A stretch of DNA of 64,000 bases from Actinobacteria bacterium 69-20 (GCA_001897425.1 MKSW01000033.1:354717-418716); one strand, 5' to 3'; shown: positions 50,119-60,149, numbered from the stretch's first letter. The notes: generated by a model from the sequence alone, not told the origin. A program made the numbers and translations.

Positions 50119-52620
50119 CTATGACGATGTATCCGCGCTTTTCTTCGTTCGGGTCGCCGCGCCCCGGCGGGCACGTGTCGCGGCCGACGGGCTCGCCGCG
50201 TACCGCTCCACATGCGGCAACTCCCCGGCGGCGAAGCGCTCGTGCAACCGGTAGAGGTCGTTCGGCGAGATCGGCATCGAGTCGACCGGGAAGCCGACCG
50301 CATCCTCGATCGCCGAGGCGATGAGCGCCGATACCGGGATCACCCCGGCCTCGCCGGCGCCCTTGACCCCGATCGGGTTGAGCGGCGAGGGCGTCTCCTG
50401 GTGCCCGAGCTCCAACTGGCCGAGCTCCTTCTGCGGGATCTCCGTGACGTACGGCATCAGGAAGTCCATGAACGACGCGTTCTGCAACTGGCCGTCCTCG
50501 TCATACTCCATCTTCTCGTACAGCGCGCCGCCGATGCCCTGCGCGACGCCGCCGTGCACCTGCCCGGCCACGATCATCGGGTTCACGAGCCGGCCGCAGT
50601 CGTGCACCACGTAGTACTTGTCGATGTGGATGTCGAACGTCTCCGGATCGATCTCCACGACCGCGGCGTGCATTCCGGAGGCGAACGTGGACCGGGGCGG
50701 CGAGTAGTAGTCCTTGCCCTCCAGGCCAGGCTCGTCATCCTCGGCGACCGGCGGCTTGTCGAAGTCGTCCACGCCCTGGAACTGGGTCGCGGCCTGGGCG
50801 GCCTTGTCGAACGCGTAGCGGAGCGGGTTGGAGAGCACCGCCACCGTGCCGAGGTCGATCTTGGTGTCTGGCGCGCCCTTCATCTGCACCACGCCGTCGA
50901 CGATCTCCAGGTCGTTCTCGTTGCATTCCAGCGCGTTCGCGGCGACCCGCAGTGCCTTGGCCTTCGCCGCGCGCGCTGCGAGGGCGACCGCGGAGCCCGA
51001 CATCACGGCAGTGCGGGAGGCGAAAGTCCCTACGGCGTAACCGAACCGGCGGGTATCGCCGGTCACCACACGGATCTTCTCGAACGGAACCCCCAGCTCG
51101 TCTGCGGTGATCTGCGCCAGCATCGTCTGGTGCCCCTGGCCTTGCGACGTGAGACCCGTTGCCACATCGACGGTTCCGTCCGTCTGGATGTGCACATGGG
51201 CGCCCTCGTACGGCCCCACGCCGGTGCCCTCGACGTAGCAGGCCATGCCGACGCCGAGCAGCTTCCCCCGCGACGCGGCGTCCGCGCGACGCTCGCCCAT
51301 CGAGTCCCAGCCGATCATGTCCTTGAGCATGGTGAGCTGGTGCGGGTAGTTGCCGGAGTCGTAGATCAGCGGCCGGCCATCCTGGAAGATCAGGCCCTGG
51401 TCGTACGGAAACTCGTCGGGCTGGATGAAGTTCGCCGCCCGCACCTCGGCCCGATCACGACCCAAGGCCTGCGCGATCTTGTCCATGGTGCGTTCCATCA
51501 CGAACACGCCCTGCGGCCGGCCGGCGCCGCGATACGGCGTCACCTGCACGGTGTTCGTGTACATCGAGTAGAAGTCCACCCGGTAGGCCCCCGGCTTGTA
51601 CGGGCCGAGCAGCTGCGTCGAGGTGATGATCGGGTTGATGATGCCGTACGGGGTGAAGGCGCCGTTGTCGTGGTAGAAGAGCACGTCCAGCGCGGTCACC
51701 ACGCCGTTGTCGTCGAAGCCGACACGGACATGATGATCCTGCCCGCGCTCGTGCGACGCGGAGATGAAGTGCTCGCGGCGGTCCTCCGCCCACTTCACCG
51801 GTTGTCCCAGCCGGATGGCCGCGAACGGCACCATGATCTCCTCGGGCCACGGGTGGGCGATCTTCACGCCGAACCCGCCGCCCACGTCCGGCGCGATCAC
51901 TTCCACCTTCAGCAAAGGGATCTCGAGTTTCGCGGCGATCGCGGCGCGCACCGACGTCGAGGCCTGCGTGGAGGAGTACACGCGCAGCGAGGAGTCGTCC
52001 GCATCCCACTTCGCGTAGACGCCTTTCCCTTCCAGCGGCGTGGACGCCGATCGCTCGACGTGCAGATCGAACTCCAGGGTGTGCGTCGCCTTCGCGAAGC
52101 CCGCGTCGAGATCACCGACCGTTTGCAGCAGGTGCGCGGAGATGTTGTCCGGAACGTCGTCGTGGGCATGGCGCTCGGCCGCCCGCGCCATGTCCAGGCT
52201 CGCGACCGCGGGCAGCACCTCGTAGTCGACGACGATCCGCTCAGCGGCATCCTCCGCGAGATAACGGTTCTCGGCCACCACCATCGCCACGGCCTGCCCC
52301 ACGTGGTGCACCCGGTCCTTCGCGAGCGCGTACGGCGTGCGCGGCGCGGTAAGCGCAGGATGCGGGATCAGCACCGGCAACGGCTCGGCGACGGGGCCTG
52401 CGAGGTCCTCGTACAGGTAGATCGCGCGCACGCCCTCCACGTCCAGCGCGTCCGCGATGTCGATCGACCGGATCCGCGCATTCGCGTGCGGGGAGCGCAG
52501 GAAGGCCGCCTCGAGCACCGGCTGCCCGGCGCCGATGTCGTCGAGGTAGTGCCCTTGGCCGGTGGTGAGCCGGATGTCCTCGGTCCGGCGGATCGGTTCG
52601 CCGAAGTACCGCTGCCCCAT
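50119..52620 (-). CDS. Molybdenum hydroxylase large subunit (xanthine/CO dehydrogenase-like, CoxL form II type)
   Basis: GDVGGGFG-like GGGFGVKI, PYRGAGRPQGVFVMERTMD active-site loop, GVKGAGEAGVIPV. Confidence 0.9.
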   Translation of the reverse strand: MGQRYFGEPIRRTEDIRLTTGQGHYLDDIGAGQPVLEAAFLRSPHANARIRSIDIADALDVEGVRAIYLYEDLAGPVAEPLPVLIPHPALTAPRTPYALAKDRVHHVGQAVAMVVAENRYLAEDAAERIVVDYEVLPAVASLDMARAAERHAHDDVPDNISAHLLQTVGDLDAGFAKATHTLEFDLHVERSASTPLEGKGVYAKWDADDSSLRVYSSTQASTSVRAAIAAKLEIPLLKVEVIAPDVGGGFGVKIAHPWPEEIMVPFAAIRLGQPVKWAEDRREHFISASHERGQDHHVRVGFDDNGVVTALDVLFYHDNGAFTPYGIINPIITSTQLLGPYKPGAYRVDFYSMYTNTVQVTPYRGAGRPQGVFVMERTMDKIAQALGRDRAEVRAANFIQPDEFPYDQGLIFQDGRPLIYDSGNYPHQLTMLKDMIGWDSMGERRADAASRGKLLGVGMACYVEGTGVGPYEGAHVHIQTDGTVDVATGLTSQGQGHQTMLAQITADELGVPFEKIRVVTGDTRRFGYAVGTFASRTAVMSGSAVALAARAAKAKALRVAANALECNENDLEIVDGVVQMKGAPDTKIDLGTVAVLSNPLRYAFDKAAQAATQFQGVDDFDKPPVAEDDEPGLEGKDYYSPPRSTFASGMHAAVVEIDPETFDIHIDKYYVVHDCGRLVNPMIVAGQVHGGVAQGIGGALYEKMEYDEDGQLQNASFMDFLMPYVTEIPQKELGQLELGHQETPSPLNPIGVKGAGEAGVIPVSALIASAIEDAVGFPVDSMPISPNDLYRLHERFAAGELPHVERYAASPSAATRARRGAATRTKKSADTSS

Positions 52621-53208
52621 CTACGCGTCACCCTTTGCGTGCTCGTCGGCGGTGAACCCCTCGTCCGGGAGCGGCGCGTCCGGGTTCTCCATCAGCTCGG
52701 CCGCGCGCAGCACCGCCTCGACGATGTTCTGATACCCGGTGCAGCGACACAGGTTTCCGGAGATCATGTCAACGGCCTGCTGCGCCGTCGGGTGCGGGTT
52801 CTCGGCGAGACCCGCGGTGATGGTCGTCAGCATGCCGGGCGTGCAGAACCCGCACTGCAGCGCGTGGCAGTCGCGGAACGCCTGCTGCACCGGGGAGACC
52901 TTGGTGGTGCCGTCCGGCTGTAACTGACCCAGACCCTCGATCGTGGTGATGGAATGCCCGCTCACCGTCGCCGCGAACAGCAGGCAGGAGCGCACCGGCA
53001 GGCCGTCGAGCAGCACCGTGCACGCGCCGCAGACCCCGTGCTCGCAGCCGACATGCGTTCCCGTCAAAGCCAAGTCGTGCCGCAGGAAGTCCGCCAGCGT
53101 CCGCCGCACGTCGACCTCGGCCGACCGATGCACCCCGTTCACCGTCAACTCGACGACGCGCCGCGTCTCGCCCGGCACGGCCGTCCCCGGCGTTACCGAC
53201 GTCGTCAT
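52621..53208 (-). CDS. 2Fe-2S subunit of molybdenum hydroxylase (CoxS-like)
   Basis: GTHVGCEHGVCGACTVLLDG...QCGFCTPGMLTT...NLCRCTGYQNIVEAV. Confidence 0.94.
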   Translation of the reverse strand: MTTSVTPGTAVPGETRRVVELTVNGVHRSAEVDVRRTLADFLRHDLALTGTHVGCEHGVCGACTVLLDGLPVRSCLLFAATVSGHSITTIEGLGQLQPDGTTKVSPVQQAFRDCHALQCGFCTPGMLTTITAGLAENPHPTAQQAVDMISGNLCRCTGYQNIVEAVLRAAELMENPDAPLPDEGFTADEHAKGDA

Positions 53209-54086
53209 GCCGCTTGCTCCTCTCGAACCCTCGCCAGCGCCTCGCGGATCGCGCGAACGGCGAGGATCCCGGTGATGTGCCGCCGGTAGTCGGCCGAGGC
53301 ATGGATATCGTCCTGCGGGTCGATCGCGGCCCGCACCACGGCCATGACGCTGTCCTCGCCCGCGGCCCACGCGTCGGAAAGGTCCAGCACCAAAGGAGTT
53401 TCGGACACCGATAGGAACCCGCAGCTCACGCTGATGGTCGGCGCCCCTTCGTCCCTGGACGGTCCGGGTATGACGACCGCGCCCACGCCGGACAGCGCGT
53501 AATCTCCGTGTCGGCGCGCCATCTCGACGAACGCCGTCCCGGCGCCCGCCGGAGCCGCGGGGAAGAAGGCGGACAGTGCCAGCTCGTCGGCGGCCAGCGA
53601 GGACTCCAGCGGCCCGACGAAGAACTCGGCCGCCGGGATCTCCCGCTCGCCGCGCACCGAGACCGCAGTGACAGAGCCGCCGGTGAGGACGAGCACCGCC
53701 GTCATCTCGCCGGACGGATCGGCGTGCGCGAGCGAGCCGACGGTGGTGCCGCGGTTGCGAATGGTCGCGTGCGCGACCAGGTTCAGCGCCTGGCTGAGCA
53801 GCGGCTGCACCCGGTTCGCCTCCGCGTGCCGCAGCAGCTCCGCGTGCCGCACCAGCGCACCGACCCGAACGCCCGCGCTCGACACGTCGATGGCGTCCAG
53901 CCCGGCGACACCGTTGATGTCGACCAGGTGCCCTGGCTCGGCGAGCCGCATCGCGAGGACGGGCACCAGGGACTGGCCGCCCGCCAGCACCTTCGCGTGC
54001 TGCCCCTCGGCTTCCAACGCCGCGAGCGTCGCCACGGCCTGCGCCACGGTATGCGGCGCATACATGCGGAAGGGAGCAGGTTTCAT
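53205..54086 (-). CDS. FAD-binding subunit of molybdenum hydroxylase (CoxM-like)
   Basis: MKPAPFRMYAPHTVAQAVATLAAL...AKVLAGGQSLVPVLAMRL...ATIRNRGTTVGSLAHADPSGE. Confidence 0.93.
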   Translation of the reverse strand: MKPAPFRMYAPHTVAQAVATLAALEAEGQHAKVLAGGQSLVPVLAMRLAEPGHLVDINGVAGLDAIDVSSAGVRVGALVRHAELLRHAEANRVQPLLSQALNLVAHATIRNRGTTVGSLAHADPSGEMTAVLVLTGGSVTAVSVRGEREIPAAEFFVGPLESSLAADELALSAFFPAAPAGAGTAFVEMARRHGDYALSGVGAVVIPGPSRDEGAPTISVSCGFLSVSETPLVLDLSDAWAAGEDSVMAVVRAAIDPQDDIHASADYRRHITGILAVRAIREALARVREEQAA

Positions 54087-54320
54087 GGTTTGATCCTGCC
54101 TCAGTCCCACGCCTTGCGTGACGGACGTAACCTGCCAGCCCGGTCCGGGTTCCGTGGTGAATGGTGCCAGTTACCGGCACCGGGGTACGGCCGGTCGCGG
54201 GAATGGCTGCGGGGCCAGACCTCTCGCTGCGAGAGGCCCGGCCCCGCCGGTACTGCCTGACGAATCACCATGCCGGCGGGGAACCCGCCGCACATAGCGT
54301 CATAGTCGGTTGTTGATTGC

Positions 54321-55796
54321 TTACTTCAGATCGGGCTCCACATCCTGACCGCGATTCGACGGGATCTGGCCGGAGGAGTCGTACACGTCGCCGGCATTGA
54401 TCCCGGCACCGCCCGCGTACGCCTTACCCCGGGCCTGCTCCTCTTTGCGCAGGTGCGGCGCGATCCAGCGGCACAGGTGGTAGAGGACGACGAGCACGAT
54501 CGTGCCGAGCGCGATGCCCGAGATCTCGAAGTCCTTGGTGAAGATGATCGCCACGTTGCCGACGCCGATGATGATGCCGGCGGACAGCGGAACCAGGTTC
54601 TGCGGGGCACCGAAGTTGACGCCCGACTCGACCCAGATCTTCGCGCCGAGTAGGCCGATCATGCCGTACAGAATCACCGTGATACCGCCCAACACCCCCG
54701 GCGGAACCGACGAGACCGCCGCGCCGAACTTCGGCGAGAAGCCGAACAAGATCGCCACGATCGCGGCCACGTAGTACGCCGCCGTCGAGTACACCTTGGT
54801 GGCCGCCATGACGCCGATGTTCTCCGCGTAGGTGGTGGTCGGCGAGGCACCGATGAAGCCGGCGATCGTGGTGGCGACGCCGTCACCGATGAAGCCGCGG
54901 CCCAGGTACGGGTCGAGGTTCTCGCCCGTCATCTCGGAAACGGCCTTGACGTGGCCGGTGTTCTCCGCGATCAGCGCGATGACGCCCGGGACGACCAGCA
55001 GGATGGCGGTCGCCGAGAACGTCGGCAGGTGCGGGCCGGTCAGCACGCCGGACTGGGTGGTGATGTCGGTCGGGAAACCGAACCAGTGCGCGCTGGAAAC
55101 GGACGAGAAGTCCAGCCGCCACACCTTGCTGACGGTGCCGTCGGCCGCGGTCTCGCTGATCTTCCCGAAGACACTGTCGAACAGCCAGGAGATGAGCACG
55201 CCGAAGATCAGGCCCAGGAAGATCGCGATACGCGACCAGAAACCCTTCACGGCCACGGCGAAGACCGTCACGAAGATCATGACGAGGACGGCCGTCCACT
55301 GGTCCTTCGGCCAGTAGGCGCTCGCCACCACCGGGGCCAGGTTGAAGCCGATGAGCATGACGACGCCACCGGTGACGGCCGGCGGCAGCACCTTGGCGAC
55401 TATCCCGCCGCCGGCGAAGTGCACGATCACGCCGACGATCGCCAGCAGCACACCCGCGGCCAGGAAGCCGCCGGTGACTTCGGCGCTGTCGCCGCCCTGC
55501 GCCCGGATCGCGGTGACGGCGCCGACCAGCGAGGCCGAAGTGCCCAGGTAGGACGGGATCTTCCCGTTCACGATGAGCAGGAACATGATCGTGGCGAAGC
55601 CCGACATCATGACGGCGTATTGCGGGTTCAGGCCCATGATGATGGGGAACACGAAGGTCGCCCCGAACATGGCGAATACGTGCTGTGCGCCGAGGCCGAT
55701 GGTGCGCGGCCAGCTCAGCCGTTCACCAGGCGCGACGACTTCCCCTTCCGGGATGGCGCGACCATCCCCTTTGAGCTTCCAACCGAAAGCTGACAT
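54321..55796 (-). CDS. NCS2 family uracil/xanthine permease
   Basis: AQHVFAMFGATFVFPIIMGL...NTGHVKAVSEMTGENLDPYLGRGFIGDGVATTIAGFIGASPTTTYAENIGVMAATKVYS. Confidence 0.94.
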   Translation of the reverse strand: MSAFGWKLKGDGRAIPEGEVVAPGERLSWPRTIGLGAQHVFAMFGATFVFPIIMGLNPQYAVMMSGFATIMFLLIVNGKIPSYLGTSASLVGAVTAIRAQGGDSAEVTGGFLAAGVLLAIVGVIVHFAGGGIVAKVLPPAVTGGVVMLIGFNLAPVVASAYWPKDQWTAVLVMIFVTVFAVAVKGFWSRIAIFLGLIFGVLISWLFDSVFGKISETAADGTVSKVWRLDFSSVSSAHWFGFPTDITTQSGVLTGPHLPTFSATAILLVVPGVIALIAENTGHVKAVSEMTGENLDPYLGRGFIGDGVATTIAGFIGASPTTTYAENIGVMAATKVYSTAAYYVAAIVAILFGFSPKFGAAVSSVPPGVLGGITVILYGMIGLLGAKIWVESGVNFGAPQNLVPLSAGIIIGVGNVAIIFTKDFEISGIALGTIVLVVLYHLCRWIAPHLRKEEQARGKAYAGGAGINAGDVYDSSGQIPSNRGQDVEPDLK

Positions 55797-56042
55797 GTAG
55801 ATCCTCCGACCCGAGGTCTTCGGTCGGCCGCGTGATTGCTGCCGCCCGCGTCGGCGGCACGGGCGCCACCGATCTTCACACGGACCGTATGCCGCACGTC
55901 ACAGGAAACTCGTTGTGTGCACCTGCCAGTGTCACGCCTCGGTATTGGTGGAGAGTGACCTATCGCACGGTGTCGGGTGCCTGACATCGGCGCAACCTTC
56001 GGTGCCGCTGCGCGTCCGCGGCGGGTCTCCTCGCGGATGACG

Positions 56043-56480
56043 TCACACGAGCTCCACGTCGCAAGGCAGGCTCGGTGCGGCGCCGAGTCGGCTGTCTGCC
56101 GTGATCAGCGGGATCTGCAGTGCGACAGCGAGTGCGACGTACAGCGCGTCGTAGAACGTCAGGTTGTGGCGCAAAGCCCATGCGGCTTCGGAGAGAGCAC
56201 GGCCGTGCGCGTACCGACGGTCGATCAGCACCCGTGCCGCACGAAGAGCGTCGATCGCCTCGACCGACGCGAGCAAGCCGACACGTTCGTGTCGGCGCAA
56301 GACGTTGCCGACCTCCGCGTCGATCAGATGCGGAGCGTGCGTGCGGATCTGCGACATCCGGGACCTCAGCGCCGCCGCGTCGGCGCTTTTCCCGCCGACG
56401 GCGAACGCCAGCGCCGAGGCATCGATCACCCGATCGGTCGGGTCCGGAGGTCGGCCCTCGCTGCCCGAGGCGTGCGTCAC
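56043..56480 (-). CDS. VapC PIN-domain toxin
   Basis: VIDASALAFAVGG...APHLIDAEVGNVLRRHERVG...YDALYVALAVALQIPLITADSRLG. Confidence 0.9.
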   Translation of the reverse strand: MTHASGSEGRPPDPTDRVIDASALAFAVGGKSADAAALRSRMSQIRTHAPHLIDAEVGNVLRRHERVGLLASVEAIDALRAARVLIDRRYAHGRALSEAAWALRHNLTFYDALYVALAVALQIPLITADSRLGAAPSLPCDVELV

Positions 56481-56713
56481 CGGCGGTCTGCGACGAGAGC
56501 GGCGAGTACGGATTCGCGGGTCGCACCGGGCGTGGACACTGCGGCGAGCCGCTCCTCCAGGGCCGCGAGAGCTTCCCGGGCGGTCGGCGTGCTGGCCATG
56601 TCGATCACCTGCTCCCGCATATACGACTGGATGGATCGTCCCTCGGCGCGCGCGCGGCGGCGAATGACCTCGTACGCCTCTTCGGGCAGGTCACGGATCT
56701 GAATCGTCGCCAT
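56477..56713 (-). CDS. VapB/FitA-like ribbon-helix-helix antitoxin
   Basis: MATIQIRDLPEEAYEVIRRRARAEGRSIQSYMREQVID. Confidence 0.9.
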   Translation of the reverse strand: MATIQIRDLPEEAYEVIRRRARAEGRSIQSYMREQVIDMASTPTAREALAALEERLAAVSTPGATRESVLAALVADRR

Positions 56714-56786
56714 GGGGTGATGGTAGCGCTATTTCAGCGCTGTAGCGCGATTGCTCGACGGACGGTCCCGCGCAGGTCGGCACGCC

Positions 56787-57100
56787 GGGTATGACGATGT
56801 TCGGTGGCCGCGGTCGTGCTGCGTCGTTCTGCGTCGCGCTGGCCGGTGGGGCGGGCGCGTGTTGACCGTCACTGTCCTTGTCAACCGAATTGTCGCTGCC
56901 TGTGCCGATGACCGAGCGAGTTCGGTCGCCGCGGCGGAGCCGACCGGCAGTGCACATCGGCGCGTCGACGGGTCCTAAACTCACGAATCTGACGCCGGGG
57001 GGTCCGGCGGAATCAACTACTCGCGGTAACTGACTCTGCTCAGTTCCGTCGGCGGTGCGCAGTGCCCGTGGGCGGATCGGCTTGTGGCGATCAGAACGAC
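56787..57100 (+). repeat. Dispersed repeat B copy 1 (~310 bp)
   Basis: Begins at TATGACGATGTTC; shares GACCGTCACTGTCCTTGTCAACCGAAT..., CCGGCAGTGCACATCGGCGCG, GGAATCAACTACTCGC, CTGACTCTGCTCAG, CCGTCGGCGGTGCGCAGTGCCC with 61521-61826. Confidence 0.92.
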
Positions 57101-57114
57101 GACGGCGGAGCTTC

Positions 57115-57609
57115 TCAGTCGTGCGCGGTGGTCGCTTCCGTTGCGGCCCGGAAGCGCTCCAGGTATAGCGGCCAGCCGTTGCCGGTGTCCAAGGTTGTGA
57201 ATCCTTGCCAGCCGTCACCGTGCCGGTCGAGGTGCCTGTGTTCGAGCATGACGCGTGTGCGCTCGGGTGTTTCGGGGACGAACCGTATCTCGACTTCGCT
57301 GGTGTGGGTCGGGTCGGGTTCGATGGTCCATCGCGGACTGATATCCCAGCTGATCAAGAGCCGATGTGGCGGCTCGAAGGCGAGGACTCTTGCCCATGTG
57401 CAGACGCTGCCGTCAATACCCACGTCGTAGATGGTGCCGCCGACGCGAGGTTCGAGCACGGTCCGTTCGATCGGGACGGCGAGCAGATTGTGGTCCTTCG
57501 GTTTTATGTCGTCGAACCGTTCGGTGAACACGCGGAATGCGTGCCCGACGGGCACGTCCACGGTGATCTCGGTGTTGAGGCTGGTCTTTTCTTGCGATGT
57601 GGTGCTCAT
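57115..57609 (-). CDS. SRPBCC/AHSA1 family protein
   Basis: MSTTSQEKTSLNTEITVDVPVGHAFRVFTERFDDIKP...HRLLISWDISPRW. Confidence 0.87.
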   Translation of the reverse strand: MSTTSQEKTSLNTEITVDVPVGHAFRVFTERFDDIKPKDHNLLAVPIERTVLEPRVGGTIYDVGIDGSVCTWARVLAFEPPHRLLISWDISPRWTIEPDPTHTSEVEIRFVPETPERTRVMLEHRHLDRHGDGWQGFTTLDTGNGWPLYLERFRAATEATTAHD

Positions 57610-57953
57610 GGTGACGTTCCTTCCGATGCTTGGGTGGTCGCCTGGTAGCTCTGCTCGGCCAGGGTCTTGAGAGTGGTCAACGTCTGGGTCCAGTAGGTCT
57701 CGAGCTCCTGGCGAAGCTGGTTTAGACCGTCGGGGCGGGGTTGATACAGCTGTTCCCGGCCCCGCCGTCGGACGTCGACCAGTTCGGCCTGGAGCAGCAC
57801 GCGTAGATGCTGCGACACCGCCGGGCGACTCACCGGCAGCTGGCGTGCGATCTCGGTCACCGAACACGGGCCGGACGCGACGTGACTGAAGACGCGACGC
57901 CGAGTCTCGCTTGCCAACGCCGTCCAAGGGTCCACGGCAGTGAAAACTTCCAT
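57606..57953 (-). CDS. ArsR family transcriptional regulator
   Basis: MEVFTAVDPWTALASETRRRVFSHVASGPCSVTEIARQLPVSRPAVSQHLRVLLQAELVDVRRRGREQLYQ; start overlaps downstream SRPBCC gene. Confidence 0.92.
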   Translation of the reverse strand: MEVFTAVDPWTALASETRRRVFSHVASGPCSVTEIARQLPVSRPAVSQHLRVLLQAELVDVRRRGREQLYQPRPDGLNQLRQELETYWTQTLTTLKTLAEQSYQATTQASEGTSP

Positions 57954-58355
57954 AACGCGTAAGGTAACACTTACGTGTTTTGGAAGCAAGGGGGCTACTC
58001 TCCACTGCCAGAGCACCGGCGCTTACCGGGGGCCCGGTAGCCGAACGCGCAGCTCGACCACCTCGACACCCTGACCACCGGCAACAACCTCGCCAACTGG
58101 CAAAGGACGACCAAGGCACAGGTCGCCGCGCGAGACCGCGTATTCCGCAACTCCAACGATGAGCGGCGACCACCGCCAGGACGAATCAGACAGCCGGCAA
58201 GATCGGACGAGGCCGACTTCAACCCGCAAGTGGATCGCCCACTGGCCAAGCGCCGACCGACCGGACGAGGCCGGGCGTCGGAGGTGAAGGCCAGGTCGTG
58301 GCCGAGCCAGCCGGAATGCCTGCGTCATGGATACCGAGGCGAGAGAGCGGCGGAC

Positions 58356-58916
58356 TCAGCTGCCTCGTTGGCGTGCGAGTCCGCGCCCCGGGGGTGTGAG
58401 AGACGTTGCGACGATGAGGTTGTCGACCGCCGTACGTTGCCCCGAGATGCGGATGTTCGGGAGTTGTTCGGCGTCGACTCCGCCGACCATCCAGGCCTTC
58501 CAGTCGAGCGTGGTGGCCGACACCTCGGCATCAACTGGTGCCGGCTCCATCGATTTGTCGATGCGCGTTCTCTGCCGCGATATCCGTGCCAGGTAGGAGG
58601 CGGGGTCGCCATCGCCACGCCTGGAGTCGGTCAGATGCAGGGCGACGCGTTGTCCAGCCGTGACACCGGGCACCCGGCGTGCGTGCGCGCGCATCGCCAG
58701 CACGAGCGAGTCGGGGCTCATATCCGCGTCGCGCGGCAATGTCGGGGAGGCGGCTGCCCACAGCGACAATGCGGCATTGACGGCCTCGAGCCTGTATCCC
58801 CACTCGGTGAGTTCATAGACCTCGGGTCGCCCCGGCACAGCCAGTCGTCGCCGGCACACAATTCCGTGCGATTCCAGGTGCTGAAGGCGCTGTGTGAGAG
58901 CGGCGGGTCCGTCGCT
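58356..58916 (-). pseudogene. 5'-truncated HxlR-type winged-helix regulator
   Basis: Reading frame opens directly after the TAG stop of the upstream lipoprotein gene: SDGPAALTQRLQHLESHGIVCRRRLAVPGRPEVYELTEWGYRLEAVNAALSLWA...; N-terminal half of the HTH missing. Confidence 0.65.
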
Positions 58917-59450
58917 CTAACCCGTGACTCGTGGGGGAGTGGAGTCGTCGGCGCTGCCGGGCGACCACCGCACCGCATCGTCGCACATGACTGTGCCGGA
59001 AGCCGGCCTGGCCGCGCAGGCGGCGTCGACGAGCTCGCGTTGCCCGATCGGTTCGTCGAGTTCCACGGTGTACGGAACCTGCTCGTTGCCTTGGCAGCTC
59101 TGGTCGCCCACGATCGGCTCGAGGTGTACGGCGATGGCAATCTGTTCATCCTGGTAGTCCACGTCGGCCCCGACGATCTTGCCGGTCTTGCCGCTGGCGC
59201 AGTCGACGCGCTGAACCTGCACGTGCACCGCCCGGTCGGCAGGCTTCACCGCGGCGGGATCGGCAACATCCCAGGTGGCTTGGGTGCCGTAGGGCTTCTC
59301 CGGTTGATTCGCTTCTGAATCGTCGCCCGCGGCCGCCCAGTTGGGGACGCCGCAAGACGCGAGAACCAGCACGGCAATCAGCGCACTAGCAAAGCTTCCG
59401 ACGCGGTTTCGACGCGGAGCTTTCCGCGGCGTGCGGTCGGTGGATCGCAT
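58917..59450 (-). CDS. Hypothetical lipoprotein
   Basis: SFASALIAVLVLASCGVPNWAAAG lipobox; DUF4352-like/secreted. Confidence 0.6.
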   Translation of the reverse strand: MRSTDRTPRKAPRRNRVGSFASALIAVLVLASCGVPNWAAAGDDSEANQPEKPYGTQATWDVADPAAVKPADRAVHVQVQRVDCASGKTGKIVGADVDYQDEQIAIAVHLEPIVGDQSCQGNEQVPYTVELDEPIGQRELVDAACAARPASGTVMCDDAVRWSPGSADDSTPPRVTG

Positions 59451-59528
59451 ACATCTCTCCTCGCCCGCGCGGCTGACAGCCCATCATCATAATTTTGTCA
59501 CCGCGTGCATGGGCAGAGGATAGGTGCC

Positions 59529-59798
59529 ATGACGAGTCATCGGGATCGCGCGGTCGCCATCGCCGAGCAGATCGCGTTAGACGCCGCCATGGCACACCTG
59601 CACGTCGAGATCGAAGTGCAGGACACCATTCACGACTGCGCGCTGATCAACGTCTCGTTCGGTGGCGACGGCTTCCTCGTCGAGGTCAGCGCCCGCACCG
59701 ACGACGTACACGTCCTGGACCCGTCAGACGTCGACATGTCCGTAACAGACCTGTCCCGCTATGTGATCACACGCGCCTCCATCGCGGGCCAGCCGTAG
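59529..59798 (+). CDS. Hypothetical protein
   Basis: MTSHRDRAVAIAEQIALDAAMAHLHVEIEVQDTIHDCALINVSFGGDGFLVEV; in-frame ATG at 59529. Confidence 0.5.
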   Translation: MTSHRDRAVAIAEQIALDAAMAHLHVEIEVQDTIHDCALINVSFGGDGFLVEVSARTDDVHVLDPSDVDMSVTDLSRYVITRASIAGQP

Positions 59799-59915
59799 GG
59801 TCTCGGCGGGTCTGCCCCGCTCCTGTCGCCGGTGCGGCTCGCCTGATCGATTCGACCGCCACGTAACGAGTCACCATCGCAGCACGCTCGTCTACATTTC
59901 GTCTACTATGACGTC

Positions 59916-60149
59916 ATGGCTACCGACACAACAACAGTCCGCGTCCGGCGACCGGACTCCGAGCGCCTTCAATCGCTTGCCAAGGACCGGCAGGCCACGG
60001 TGATCGACGTGGTGCATGAGGCCATCGACGCACTGGAGCGGCGCGAGTTCCTACGCGGGCTCGATGGTGATTACCAGCGCCTGCGCGATGACCCCGAGCG
60101 TTGGCAGCAGTACTTGGCCGAACGCGCCGAGTGGGACACCCTGGCTTGA
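59916..60149 (+). CDS. MazE-like antitoxin
   Basis: MATDTTTVRVRRPDSERLQSLAKDRQATVIDVVHEAIDALERREFLRGLDGDYQRLRDDPERWQQYLAERAEWD. Confidence 0.85.
   Translation: MATDTTTVRVRRPDSERLQSLAKDRQATVIDVVHEAIDALERREFLRGLDGDYQRLRDDPERWQQYLAERAEWDTLA

Noticed and set aside
53469-53482. TATGACGACCGCG in the FAD subunit gene as a motif copy
   Set aside because: Right half is CGCG instead of GTTC and lies in conserved coding sequence; counted as chance.
52621-54180. ORF of 519 aa ending in the 2Fe-2S subunit
   Set aside because: N-terminal ~320 aa are an out-of-frame reading of the FAD subunit gene; the real start is the ATG at 53208.
59905-59923. TATGACGTCATGG before the MazE-like gene as another motif copy
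   Set aside because: Lacks the GTTC half; it is a simple TGACGTCA palindrome at the start codon.
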